This document shows, piece after piece, positions 33,935 to 43,316 of a stretch of 64,000 nucleotides of DNA; the first letter of the stretch is position 1; each line of letters begins with the position of its first letter. The DNA is taken from contig DFOA01000038.1 in the NCBI GenBank assembly GCA_002381185.1, positions 59,621 to 123,620 of the forward strand, read 5' to 3'. The position numbers and the translations under genes were made by a program. Under the pieces are notes generated by a model. The model was not told where the DNA came from, made no database searches, and saw only the letters and a program-made list of their open reading frames with translations. Source of the DNA: Firmicutes bacterium UBA3553 (lineage in GTDB: Bacteria > Bacillota > Clostridia > Tissierellales > Sedimentibacteraceae).

Positions 33935-36625
33935 CTATTTATTTTTAAATAAATCCTTATATAATTCACCAACCAGCATCGGAATGAATGCAAATGTCAA
34001 TACTATTTCCCAGTCACGCATTGTTAAGGGCATTACATCAAATACTTCATTTAGAACAGGCACATAGAGCACTAATACAGTCAGTGCAAATGATACAAAT
34101 ACAGCCTGAATCATTCTCATGTTTGAAAAAAATCCGATTTTAAACAATGTATATGTCTGTGACCTCGAAGAAAAAGCTCTCAGCAGCTCAGCAGTTATTA
34201 ATGTTGCAAACACAACCGTTCTTACATGAACCAGACCTTTTCCTATTCCATACATTCGTGCAGCCCAGTAGTAAGACAAAAGTGATGCAAAAGCTATTGC
34301 AACTGCCTGGAATATTATTCCGCTCATCATACTTTTATCAAGTATTGGTTCCTTTGTATCTCTTGGGGGATGTTTCATTATGCCTGGCTCTGCATTTTCA
34401 ACCCCCAGTGCCATTGCAGGAAAACTATCCGTAACAAGGTTGAGCCACAAAAGCTGAATTGGAACCAGCGGTACCTCCCAGCCTATTAATATACTTACGA
34501 AAACCAGCAAAATTTCACCTATATTACAGCTTAGCAGGAAGAAAACAAATTTCTTTATATTGCTGAAAATTATTCTTCCTTCTTCAACGGCATTAACAAT
34601 GGTTGCAAAATTATCGTCTGTCAATATTACCTCTGCAGTATTTTTAGCCACATCGGTTCCCGTAATGCCCATTGCAACGCCTATATCAGCCTTCTTCAAT
34701 GCAAGAGCGTCATTTACGCCATCTCCGGTCATAGATGTAATATGCCCGTTTTCTTTTAAAGCAGTTACTATTTTAACCTTATGCTCAGGTGAAACCCTTG
34801 CATAAACCTTTGTTTTCTTTACAACCTCTCGTAATTCCTCGTCGGAACAATTGTCCAGCTCTTCACCCATCATTGCTTGGGATTCTGATTCAACCATTCC
34901 CAGGTCCTTTGCAATTGCATATGCAGTTTCCTTGTAGTCTCCCGTTATCATTACGGTTTCTATTCCTGCTTCCTTGCAAAGTTTAATGGATTCTTTGACT
35001 TCAGGCCTTGCGGGGTCAATCATTCCTACGAGACCAATAAATATCATATCATTTTCAACCAAGTCAAAGCCCAGGTGGTCCGGCACATCATTCCAGCATT
35101 TATATGCCATGGACAGCACTCTCAGAGCTGAGCGTGCAAATTTTGTATTGACAGAAAGCACCTTGTCCTTTAATTCCTTGGTAAAATCAACAGTCTTTCC
35201 ATTTAAGGCAATTTTTGTACACTTGCTTATAACTATATCAGGAGCCCCTTTTGTAAAGGAAACTATTTTACCATTAATATAATTGGAATGAAATGTTGTC
35301 ATCATTTTTCTGGATGAGTCGAAGGGAAGTTCTTCAACCCTGGGATAAATCATGTTAAGCTGCTCGGCAGTTTGTCCTAATTTTCCCGCAAATGTAATAA
35401 TTGCTCCTTCAGTGGGATCTCCTATAATTTTATAGCTGCCTGTTGAGTTATCAAGCTGTGCGTCATTGGCAAGAGCTCCTATGGAGACAAGATTCCTTAA
35501 ATCAGGCAGCGAATTGATGTTTATTTTCCTGCTGTCAAGCTTTACATCTCCCGTAGGATCGTACCCGCCCCCTTCAATATCCAGTATCTTGTCATCAACA
35601 TATGCCTTTACGACAGTCATTTCATTTTGTGTAAGTGTTCCTGTTTTATCAGAGCATATGACAGATGTTGCTCCCAGTGTTTCTACTGCCAGAAGCTTTT
35701 TGACAATGGCATTTTTCCCGGCCATTCTGTTCATACCTATTGAAAGCACTATTGTTACAATTGCAGGCAGCCCTTCAGGTATTGCCGCCACCGCAAGGCT
35801 TATGGATGTCAAAAGCATTTTAAGAACTTGTCTGCCTTGAACCAGCCCCACAAAAAACACAACAATGCATATTAAAATTGTAAGTGTTCCTAAAACCTTA
35901 CCCAATTGATTCAGTTTAATCTGCAAAGGAGTTTCTTCGTCGTCATAGGATTGAATTTTGGTTGCAATATTTCCTATTTCTGTGTTGTGCCCCGTTTCTA
36001 CTACTACACCTTTGCCTCTTCCGTAGGTTACTATTGTGCTGGAGAAACCCATGTTATGCCTGTCCCCTATTCCTACATACCCGGCTACTTTAGCCTTTGC
36101 GTCCTTTTCTACAGGAACTGATTCTCCAGTCAATGATGCTTCTTCAACCTTCATATTGGAACTTTCCAGAAGCCTTATATCCGCAGGTATTATATCTCCT
36201 GCTTCCAACACAACAACATCGCCGGGCACAATTTCCGCAGCGGGCAATGTTATTTGATTTCCTTCTCGGATTACCTTTGCATTTGGAGCGCTCAGCTTCT
36301 GCAGTGCTTCTACGGACCTTTCTGCTTTGCCTTCCTGGTAAATTCCAAGGATTGCATTTATGACTACTATAGAAAGAATTACAAATGCATCCTCTCTTTC
36401 GCCTACAAATGCTGATATTCCTGCGGCAATCAGCAGAATAATGATTAAAAAATCCGCAAACTGAGCTATGAGCTTTGAAATGAAACTTTTTTTACCTTGT
36501 TCCTCTAATTCGTTTCTGCCGTATTTCTCTAATCTTTTTGCCGCTTCTCTGTTACTTAGTCCATGACTTAAATCTGTTCCAAGTTCATTTAATACTTCTC
36601 TTTTACCTTTGTTATACCATTCCAA
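33935..36625 (-). CDS. Calcium-transporting P-type ATPase (SERCA/PMCA type)
   Basis: This 896-residue P2-type ATPase should pump Ca2+ out of the cell. Domains in order are the cation ATPase N-terminal domain, two helices, actuator with EASLTGESVPVEK near residue 163, helices M3-M4 with AVAAIPEGLPAIVT (the PEGLP ion-site motif), phosphorylation site ICSDKTGTLTQNEM near 330, nucleotide domain with KGAPD, hinge MTGDGVNDALALKKADIGVAMG near 620, and C-terminal helices with LLWLNLVTDSFPA. The start is TTG after GGGGG. It is a single gene with own flanks. Confidence 0.94.
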   Translation of the reverse strand: MEWYNKGKREVLNELGTDLSHGLSNREAAKRLEKYGRNELEEQGKKSFISKLIAQFADFLIIILLIAAGISAFVGEREDAFVILSIVVINAILGIYQEGKAERSVEALQKLSAPNAKVIREGNQITLPAAEIVPGDVVVLEAGDIIPADIRLLESSNMKVEEASLTGESVPVEKDAKAKVAGYVGIGDRHNMGFSSTIVTYGRGKGVVVETGHNTEIGNIATKIQSYDDEETPLQIKLNQLGKVLGTLTILICIVVFFVGLVQGRQVLKMLLTSISLAVAAIPEGLPAIVTIVLSIGMNRMAGKNAIVKKLLAVETLGATSVICSDKTGTLTQNEMTVVKAYVDDKILDIEGGGYDPTGDVKLDSRKININSLPDLRNLVSIGALANDAQLDNSTGSYKIIGDPTEGAIITFAGKLGQTAEQLNMIYPRVEELPFDSSRKMMTTFHSNYINGKIVSFTKGAPDIVISKCTKIALNGKTVDFTKELKDKVLSVNTKFARSALRVLSMAYKCWNDVPDHLGFDLVENDMIFIGLVGMIDPARPEVKESIKLCKEAGIETVMITGDYKETAYAIAKDLGMVESESQAMMGEELDNCSDEELREVVKKTKVYARVSPEHKVKIVTALKENGHITSMTGDGVNDALALKKADIGVAMGITGTDVAKNTAEVILTDDNFATIVNAVEEGRIIFSNIKKFVFFLLSCNIGEILLVFVSILIGWEVPLVPIQLLWLNLVTDSFPAMALGVENAEPGIMKHPPRDTKEPILDKSMMSGIIFQAVAIAFASLLSYYWAARMYGIGKGLVHVRTVVFATLITAELLRAFSSRSQTYTLFKIGFFSNMRMIQAVFVSFALTVLVLYVPVLNEVFDVMPLTMRDWEIVLTFAFIPMLVGELYKDLFKNK

Positions 36626-36721
36626 ATTATTTTCCCCCTAACAAATAATCTGATGTTGAAAAATTTCTTCAGCAACACTTAATAATATAATATATTAGGT
36701 TTTTAATTTTTTATTCCTAAT

Positions 36722-36778
36722 TTGGGGACATTCCTTAACGCTTGCCCCAAAGACTTACCCTTCGTTAAGGTGTGTCCC
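36722..36778. repeat. REP-like imperfect palindrome with GGGGACA/TGTCCCC ends
   Basis: GGGGACATTCCTTAACG (36723-36739) and CGTTAAGGTGTGTCCCC (36762-36778) are inverted around a ~22-nt centre. The element covers the last codons of the oxidoreductase gene and supplies its C-terminal GTHLNEG and stop. Short GGGGACA-ended palindromes recur in clostridial genomes and resemble REP elements mobilised by IS200-like transposases; only one copy is present here. Confidence 0.55.
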
Positions 36779-38176
36779 CTTTCCTAAAATTTGTCCCATC
36801 CTCACTCCCATAAGCGAAGCCATCATTAGCCCCCTTGTCCAGCCGCTTGAATCTCCTAAACAATATAAATTTTTAATGCTGGTTTCAAATTCCTGACTTA
36901 TTTCGACCTTGTTGCTGTAAAATTTAACTTCAGGTCCATAAAGAAGTGTCTCAGTTCCGGCAAATCCGGGAACTACGGTATTTAAAGCTTCAATGAAATT
37001 TATTATATTTGTCATGGTTCGGTAAGGCATGGCTGATGTAATATCTCCGGCAACCGCATCAGGCAGTGTCGGTACTACGTTTGATCTTGACAACTCATTC
37101 TGCCATGTTCTTTTTCCGTCCAGTATGTCGCCATATCTTTGAACAAGGATTCTTCCTCCCCCAAGCATGTTTAACAGCTCTGCAACCTTTGCGCCGTATT
37201 TGATAGGCTGGTTAAACGGGTGGCTGAAATTATGAGAGCTTAAAATTGCCAGGTTGGTATTGTTTGATTTTTTATCCTTATATGAATGACCGTTTACAAC
37301 AGCAAGATTATCGTCATAATTTTCCTGGCTTACAAATCCTCCGGGATTCTGGCAGAATGTTCTCACCTTATCTTTAAAAGGTGCAGGGTATCCTATTAAT
37401 TTTGATTCATAGAGGATGTTGTTGACTCTTTCCATTACTTCGTTTCTTACTTCAACTCTGACTCCTATATCCACAGTTCCCGCACGATGGCTGATATCGT
37501 GCTCAACGCAGAGAGACTTTAACCAGTCTGCGCCCTTTCTGCCTGCTGATATAACCACATTATCAGCATAAAACTTTTCATCGGATGTTTTTTTCAATGA
37601 GTCGGTTACAGCAACTCCCTTGATAAAACCATCCTCAACAATTATATCAGTTGTCTGTGTTCCAAATTTTATTTCAACGCCGTTGTCAAGCAAGTAGTTT
37701 TGAATCTTCTGATATATTTCCTGTGCCTTTTCTGTTCCAAGATGTCTGATAGGACAGTCCACAAGCTTAAGCCCGGCTTCTATGGCTTTTCTTCTTACTT
37801 CTTTTATTTCTTCTTTGCTTTCGACACCTTCAACTTTTGTGTCAGCTCCAAATTGAAGATATATTTTATCTGTGTAGTCAATTAATTCCTGAACGTAATC
37901 ATATCCAATAAGCTCAGGCAGGTCTCCGCCAACTTCAGGGCTTAAGGAAAGCTTTCCATCGGAAAATGCTCCGGCTCCTGAAAATCCTGTTGTGATGCTG
38001 CAGTAAGGCTGGCAGTTAACACATTTTTTAGTTTTATCCTTAGGGCAATTCCTCTTTTCTATTGCCTTTCCCTGTTCAATTAATAATATTTTTTTATCCG
38101 GCTGTTTTCTGTTAAGTTCAAATGCAGTAAATATTCCGGATGGTCCTGCTCCCACTATAATTAAATCGTATTTCAT
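36755..38176 (-). CDS. FAD-dependent oxidoreductase (NAD(P)/FAD-binding)
   Basis: This 473-residue flavoprotein has the FAD-binding Rossmann motif DLIIVGAGPSGIFTAFEL at the N-terminus, a Cys-bearing region near 45-60 (KKCVNCQPYC, then GFSGAGAFSDGKL), and the C-terminal FAD motif NLYCLGDSSGWTRGLMMASLMG. It is the widespread dehydrogenase-like family of anaerobes with no assigned substrate. The four-Cys segment could be redox active. The 3' end lies inside a REP-like palindrome, so the last residues may be acquired. Confidence 0.85.
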   Translation of the reverse strand: MKYDLIIVGAGPSGIFTAFELNRKQPDKKILLIEQGKAIEKRNCPKDKTKKCVNCQPYCSITTGFSGAGAFSDGKLSLSPEVGGDLPELIGYDYVQELIDYTDKIYLQFGADTKVEGVESKEEIKEVRRKAIEAGLKLVDCPIRHLGTEKAQEIYQKIQNYLLDNGVEIKFGTQTTDIIVEDGFIKGVAVTDSLKKTSDEKFYADNVVISAGRKGADWLKSLCVEHDISHRAGTVDIGVRVEVRNEVMERVNNILYESKLIGYPAPFKDKVRTFCQNPGGFVSQENYDDNLAVVNGHSYKDKKSNNTNLAILSSHNFSHPFNQPIKYGAKVAELLNMLGGGRILVQRYGDILDGKRTWQNELSRSNVVPTLPDAVAGDITSAMPYRTMTNIINFIEALNTVVPGFAGTETLLYGPEVKFYSNKVEISQEFETSIKNLYCLGDSSGWTRGLMMASLMGVRMGQILGKGTHLNEG

Positions 38177-38210
38177 ATCTTTCTCCTTTGTTCTTACTTT
38201 CTGGTGGTAA

Positions 38211-39404
38211 TTAATATTCTATCATCACAACTTCATTTTCATTTAAGCCTGATGTCACTTCAGCATATTCATCATTTTTTAGTCCAGTTGTTACTTCTTT
38301 TTCTATTTCTTTGCCGCCTTCAATTACTGTAACATACTCCTTTTGATTTTTCTCATACACGGCATCTCTGTCAACGAGCAGCACATCCTTTTTTTCTTCA
38401 AGAACAATAACAACGTCAACTTCTGCTCCTATTTTAAATTCCATTCCATCTTCTAAATCAGCTTCAATCCTCACACGTTTTTGTTCAACTCCAAGATCTG
38501 ATACTGACGCTTTAGCCTTTGGATAAATTCTGTTTATCTTAAGCTCCCTGTTTTCTTTTTCGTTACCTATCACAAAGGGCATACCGGTAACAGTCTTTAC
38601 TGCATCTTCTGCCAGTACCTCAACATAGATTCCAAGGCTGTTTTCATCCTGAATTTCCACAACAGGAACTCCCGGCTGTGTCATTCCTCCCTGATTAACA
38701 TTAAGCTCAGTAATTATGCCGTCAAACTCGGCCTTGACCGAAGCCTGCTCTATATTTTGCTCCAATATCTTAATTTGAACCATTATTTCTTCAATTTGAG
38801 CCTCATATTGCTTTTTAACATTTGAGGAAACACCCTGCATCATCAGATCATAATTGTTTTTAGCCTCTTGAAGCTGATTTTCCAAAGCAATTACATTGTT
38901 TTCAGCTTCCTTGTATTCAACCTCACTGATTGCATTGTTTTCATAAAGAACTTTCGTTTTTTCAAAATTATTTCTTGCGAAGCCTAAGTTGGTTTCAACA
39001 GTGCTTATATTAAGCTTCATGTTTGAAATTTTCTGGAAGTCGGCTCCTTTTACAGTTTCATTATATGTAGCCGTTATAGCTTCTATTTGTTTATTTGCTC
39101 TTTCTATTTCCAAATCATAATTATTTTCATATGTCAGTATTATATCACCTTTTTTAACCTTGTCACCAACAGAAACATTAAGAACCTTAACTCTCTGGCT
39201 CATGTCAGAATAAAATGTGTTGACTCTCTTTGAATAAACTGTTCCAGTTTCCTCTAAAGTATTCTGTATTGTGCCTGACTTAATTTTTGAAGTTTTATTT
39301 TCATATGAATTTTGTCCGCCTGATAAAGCAGAAAATGCAATGATAAATACAAATACTAATAATATTGTCAATATTACATACTTCTTTTTTAGTTTTATTT
39401 TCAT
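38211..39404 (-). CDS. MacA/HlyD-like periplasmic adaptor (membrane fusion) protein
   Basis: This 397-residue adaptor subunit of an ABC efflux system has an N-terminal transmembrane anchor (residues ~9-27), a lipoyl-like half (VKVLNVSVGDKVKKGDIILTYE), a long coiled coil (~100-210 with repeated NNFEKTKVLYENNAISEVE-like heptads), a second lipoyl half with AEFDGIITELNVNQGG, then a beta barrel. ATG 39404 is used, as GGAGGGG lies just before it; the longer frame would read through that site. It is the last gene of a TetR-ATPase-permease-adaptor operon. Confidence 0.9.
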   Translation of the reverse strand: MKIKLKKKYVILTILLVFVFIIAFSALSGGQNSYENKTSKIKSGTIQNTLEETGTVYSKRVNTFYSDMSQRVKVLNVSVGDKVKKGDIILTYENNYDLEIERANKQIEAITATYNETVKGADFQKISNMKLNISTVETNLGFARNNFEKTKVLYENNAISEVEYKEAENNVIALENQLQEAKNNYDLMMQGVSSNVKKQYEAQIEEIMVQIKILEQNIEQASVKAEFDGIITELNVNQGGMTQPGVPVVEIQDENSLGIYVEVLAEDAVKTVTGMPFVIGNEKENRELKINRIYPKAKASVSDLGVEQKRVRIEADLEDGMEFKIGAEVDVVIVLEEKKDVLLVDRDAVYEKNQKEYVTVIEGGKEIEKEVTTGLKNDEYAEVTSGLNENEVVMIEY

Positions 39405-39424
39405 TTTCCCCTCCAAATTCAAAT

Positions 39425-41767
39425 TTATGATATTCTGTTTTTAAGCGCCTGCATAAAATCCAGTTTATGGATTTTAGCATATGTCATTAACTGTGCCAAT
39501 ATTATGAACACTATGGTAATTATAATTGAAACAACCAGGTTGTTCATATTTACCGGCTCATTCATTGTATAAACATCTGTAGTAAATGTCTTGCTCATAT
39601 AATCAACCAGCCACAGCCCAACCGGTACTCCTGCCATAATTCCAATCACGGTCATAATCATGTTTTCTCTGACAAGCATGTTGAATATTTCTTTTTTGGA
39701 AAATCCCATAACCCTCAGGGACGAAAACTCCAATGTCCTTTCGTTGATACTCATGAGAGTCATGCTGTATACTATGATAAATCCCAGCAGCCCTGAAAAT
39801 ATAACCATAAAGCCCATGGATACTGCTGTTAATGTTGTAAATTCATCAAACGCTTCTTTCATATCAAACTGTGACATTACGGTTATATTTTTCATCTCAT
39901 CCAGTTTATTCGCAACATCTTCGTCTGAATTTATATATACACCGTTTATAATTCCCTTATCCAGGAATTTCCCTCTTAGATAATCTATGTTCATATAGGC
40001 GTTAATGCCTAAGGCCTGGTTAATTATTCCCTTAACTGTAACATAAGCATCATCGTCAGATATGAAACTATTTAACAATACTTCGTCTCCTACACTGATA
40101 TTAAGTGAATTTGCCAAATTTGACGAAACCAGGACTCCTTCGGCAGGCAGTTTCATCCTATTGCCGTTCATGTCCCTGAAACCGTAAAATACCGTATCTT
40201 TCTCTAATCCTATTACATTAACTATCTTAGATTTTCTTCCGTTTTCTATTTCAAATGGAATTTCAATTCTGCCCTCCATATTCTTTATGCTGACTGACTG
40301 GGCAAATTCCTTTATTACATTTTCATTCATGAACCCGTTGAAGCTTACATTGTACTGCACCTTCATAAATTCATTGTAATGTCTGTTAAACATGACATCG
40401 ATTATATCAATCATCCATATTGTCATTATCATCATACCGCAGGTTATGGCAACCGCGGCCCCAATAAATACGAATTTCTTTTTTTCCCTGAATATGTTTC
40501 TTATTATAATCTTCCATGAAAAAGGAACATGTCTCCAAATGAATTTAATATTTTCAATAAATATTCTTTTACCTTTTTTAGGTGCTTCAGGCTTCATTGC
40601 TTCTGCAGGGTTTATTTTAATTATGCCTCTTACGCCCCAGAATCCGGAAATGATGCAGAACAATAAAGATAACAGCACCGAAATGAATATTCTATAATAA
40701 TATACCTTGACTGTCAACATTGGAATGTTAAAGAACTCCAGATAAAGATTCGTCATTGCTCCGGACAGTGCAGTTCCTATAACTGATCCAAGCAACCCTC
40801 CTATAATGCCTACCGAAGCAGCATATTTCAAATAGTGTATCACTATTTCCGTGTCTGTAAACCCCAATGCTTTTAACACGCCTATGGATGTTCTGTCTTT
40901 TTTAACTATCCTCGACAACATGGTAGCAAGCATTATGCCGGCAAAAACAAGAAATACAACCGGTATTGACTTAGACATCATTTCAAGGCTGGAAATTTCT
41001 TGGCTCAGCATACTATTGCTCAGCTGGTCCGATTTTTTTACAGCTCTTGTTACACCGTATTTATCTAAGCTGTCTTCTAAGTAATCGGCTGTTTTTTCTA
41101 TATTTTCAGCACTATTGACCTTAAACAGAATTTCATTGAAGTTTCCGCGTGAGCTGTAAACCTTTCTCAAATAGTTTTCTTCAAGAAATACAACTCCGAA
41201 CTTTTCAGGATCAGGCAGCAGCGTCTGTTCATTTTCCATCATATAGACATATTCCGAACTGGATGCAATTCCTGAAACCCTGAACTTATGCTGCCTCCCG
41301 CTTATTTCGATTTTAACTTCATCGCCGACATTTATATTCATTGCTTTTGCAAACTGCTCAATTATAATTATGTCCTTTTCAGTCAAAGTTCTTTTTCCTG
41401 ATTTCATAAACAGCTTGTTAATTTTATTTTCATACTTATCAACAGAAACCACTCTTATATTAACATTCTCATCTTCGTCATCTGTAATAAGTGTTGAGTC
41501 AAATACAATCCTTGCCTCAGCTTCTTTAATATCATGTGTACCGATTAATTCTTTTTCTAATTTTTCAGGAATGCCTGAACCTTTCACAAAAATGTCCGAA
41601 AAATTTGTTTCCGCATAGTAATCATCAATTGCATCCTTTAAATTTATTGCCGAATTGCTTACGGCAGTAAAAACGAAAATACCCGTAACTATGATTGCCA
41701 GCACAGCTATGTATTGACCTTTTGTAACCTTAATCATTCTAAAAAGTCTTTTGTCGAGCTTTTTCAT
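39425..41767 (-). CDS. FtsX/MacB-type ABC transporter permease
   Basis: This 780-residue permease has two FtsX domains. An N-terminal helix is followed by an extracytoplasmic domain (~45-265), three helices (~270-390), then a second unit with helix, external domain (~460-640) and three C-terminal helices. DRTSIGVLKALGFTDTEIVIHYL and LEFSSLRVMGFSKKEIFNMLVRE are the two coupling helices. ATG 41767 overlaps the ATPase stop (TAATG), which supports translational coupling. It exports lipids, peptides or drugs in relatives; the substrate is unknown here. Confidence 0.9.
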   Translation of the reverse strand: MKKLDKRLFRMIKVTKGQYIAVLAIIVTGIFVFTAVSNSAINLKDAIDDYYAETNFSDIFVKGSGIPEKLEKELIGTHDIKEAEARIVFDSTLITDDEDENVNIRVVSVDKYENKINKLFMKSGKRTLTEKDIIIIEQFAKAMNINVGDEVKIEISGRQHKFRVSGIASSSEYVYMMENEQTLLPDPEKFGVVFLEENYLRKVYSSRGNFNEILFKVNSAENIEKTADYLEDSLDKYGVTRAVKKSDQLSNSMLSQEISSLEMMSKSIPVVFLVFAGIMLATMLSRIVKKDRTSIGVLKALGFTDTEIVIHYLKYAASVGIIGGLLGSVIGTALSGAMTNLYLEFFNIPMLTVKVYYYRIFISVLLSLLFCIISGFWGVRGIIKINPAEAMKPEAPKKGKRIFIENIKFIWRHVPFSWKIIIRNIFREKKKFVFIGAAVAITCGMMIMTIWMIDIIDVMFNRHYNEFMKVQYNVSFNGFMNENVIKEFAQSVSIKNMEGRIEIPFEIENGRKSKIVNVIGLEKDTVFYGFRDMNGNRMKLPAEGVLVSSNLANSLNISVGDEVLLNSFISDDDAYVTVKGIINQALGINAYMNIDYLRGKFLDKGIINGVYINSDEDVANKLDEMKNITVMSQFDMKEAFDEFTTLTAVSMGFMVIFSGLLGFIIVYSMTLMSINERTLEFSSLRVMGFSKKEIFNMLVRENMIMTVIGIMAGVPVGLWLVDYMSKTFTTDVYTMNEPVNMNNLVVSIIITIVFIILAQLMTYAKIHKLDFMQALKNRIS

Positions 41768-42474
41768 TACCACTCAATCCTTTCAGGCGGAATAGGATTT
41801 GCGTTTACAGAAATTTCTGTTATTTTTCCGCTTCTCATTTTAATAACCTTGTCAGCCATCTGGGCAATTGATGAATTATGAGTAATTACTATTACTGTGT
41901 TTCTATACTTATCATTAACATCCTTCAGCACCTTCAGTATTTGTATTCCCGTTTCAAAATCAAGGGCACCTGTGGGCTCATCACACAGTAATATCTGAGG
42001 ATTCTTTGCAACGGCTCTTGCAATAGCAACTCTCTGCTGCTCACCGCCGCTCATTTGTGATGGGAAATGATCTGATCTGTCTCCAAGCCCTACAGCTTCC
42101 ATTACTTCATCAATATCAATTGCGTTTTCACAAAGCTCTGCCGCCAGCTCCACATTTTCTTTAGCTGTAAGTGTAGCCATTAAATTATAAAACTGAAAAA
42201 CAAAGCCTATTTTGTTTCTTCTGTAATATGTAAGCTCCTTATCGCTCATATTTGTTATAAGTTCATTATTGAAATATACATTGCCGCTTGAGGGAGTGTC
42301 CATACCTCCTATTATATTAAGAAGTGTGCTTTTCCCGGAGCCGCTGGGGCCAAGTATGACGATAAACTCGCCTTTTTCAGCCTCAAAGCTGACATCCTCC
42401 AAGGCCCTTACGTCCACTTCTCCCATTTTATAATTTTTGCTTAAGTTTTCTGCTTTTAATACAATATCACTCAT
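41767..42474 (-). CDS. LolD/MacB-type ABC transporter ATPase
   Basis: This 235-residue ATPase drives the adjacent FtsX-type permease. Walker A GPSGSGKSTLLNIIGG near residue 37, Q-loop FVFQFYNLM, signature SGGEQQRVAIARA and Walker B LLCDEPTGALD are intact. It lies 12 nt after the TetR gene and overlaps the permease start. Confidence 0.95.
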   Translation of the reverse strand: MSDIVLKAENLSKNYKMGEVDVRALEDVSFEAEKGEFIVILGPSGSGKSTLLNIIGGMDTPSSGNVYFNNELITNMSDKELTYYRRNKIGFVFQFYNLMATLTAKENVELAAELCENAIDIDEVMEAVGLGDRSDHFPSQMSGGEQQRVAIARAVAKNPQILLCDEPTGALDFETGIQILKVLKDVNDKYRNTVIVITHNSSIAQMADKVIKMRSGKITEISVNANPIPPERIEW

Positions 42475-42486
42475 ACTTTGCCCCCA

Positions 42487-43098
42487 TTATTTCTCATCTA
42501 TAATGCCGTACATTACTGTATTTAATAAACTCATAAAATCATCTGCCACAATATTATAATATTTTTCAAAACTTAAAGTATTATCAGTGAAGTAATATAG
42601 ATATTTGCTTTCAAGAACACTTTGAATTCCTGAAATAACATCTACGACATTTTCAACAGAAACATTCTTCTTTAAAGGTACCCCCCTGATAAACCCGGCA
42701 ATTATATCTAAGCCTGTTTTACGTAAATCGTTATATCTCTTGGTAAGCTCATCTTTAAGCTCCTTTGGTGAATTAAAGAAACCGTTGACTATCAGCTTAT
42801 ACTGAAGAGGATTCTTAATAAAAAAGTTATATTTGATTTCCATTAGCAATTTTATTTTAAATAAAAAATCTTTATTATCGAAATCAATATTATTATAGTC
42901 CTCCATTATTTCGTCAATACAGCTGTTCATTGTAATAAGATAAAGCTTGCTTTTCGAACCGAAGTAATGAAAAATCAGCCCCTTTGAAACCTCTGCCCTC
43001 TGGCTTATCCTGTCTGTGCTGGCTTTTTCATATCCATATTCCGCAAACTCTTCAAGGCTTGCCTTCAATATTTTGTCCCTTTTAGATTTGTCAAGCAT
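42487..43098 (-). CDS. TetR-family repressor of the efflux operon
   Basis: This 203-residue regulator has an N-terminal TetR helix-turn-helix (ILKASLEEFAEYGYEKASTDRISQRAEVSKGLIFHYF pattern, residues ~8-46) and a C-terminal helical ligand domain. ATG 43098 follows GGAGGGTATA. It heads the operon of ATPase, permease and adaptor, and two perfect palindromes sit on its promoter, so it most likely represses itself and the transporter until an inducer, perhaps the exported compound, binds. Confidence 0.92.
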   Translation of the reverse strand: MLDKSKRDKILKASLEEFAEYGYEKASTDRISQRAEVSKGLIFHYFGSKSKLYLITMNSCIDEIMEDYNNIDFDNKDFLFKIKLLMEIKYNFFIKNPLQYKLIVNGFFNSPKELKDELTKRYNDLRKTGLDIIAGFIRGVPLKKNVSVENVVDVISGIQSVLESKYLYYFTDNTLSFEKYYNIVADDFMSLLNTVMYGIIDEK

Positions 43099-43116
43099 TA
43101 TACCCTCCAAATATTC

Positions 43117-43134
43117 ATTGACTATATAGTCAAT
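43117..43134. promoter_or_regulatory. TetR operator 1
   Basis: ATTGACTATATAGTCAAT is a perfect 18-bp palindrome, near the expected start of transcription of the tetR operon. It is identical to operator 2. Confidence 0.8.
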
Positions 43135-43137
43135 ATC

Positions 43138-43166
43138 ATTATAAATTATATTGACTATATAGTCAA
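43138..43166 (-). promoter_or_regulatory. Promoter of the TetR-efflux operon
   Basis: The minus strand has TTGACT (43161-43166), a 17-nt spacer and TATAAT (43138-43143). The -35 box lies inside operator 2, so repressor binding would block RNA polymerase. Confidence 0.8.
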
Positions 43167-43168
43167 TA
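43149..43168. promoter_or_regulatory. TetR operator 2
   Basis: TATTGACTATATAGTCAATA is a perfect 20-bp palindrome overlapping the -35 box. Its centre is 33 bp (about three helical turns) from that of operator 1. Confidence 0.82.
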
Positions 43169-43188
43169 TATGATAATTACATAGAATA

Positions 43189-43214
43189 AGGCCAACCGTT
43201 TAAATCGGTTGACC
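43189..43214 (-). terminator. Terminator of the XRE-cupin gene
   Basis: The stem AGGTCAACCG / CGGTTGGCCT with an ATTTAAA loop is followed by TATTCT on the minus strand. It lies ~100 nt after the XRE-cupin stop. Confidence 0.65.
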
Positions 43215-43316
43215 TATACTTGACATATGTTCACTTCAGCATCTTTGCTTTATTCCTATTTTTTTAATATTACAGTATTTTTTGAATATTTTGTTTAATG
43301 ATTGAAAAAATCGACT

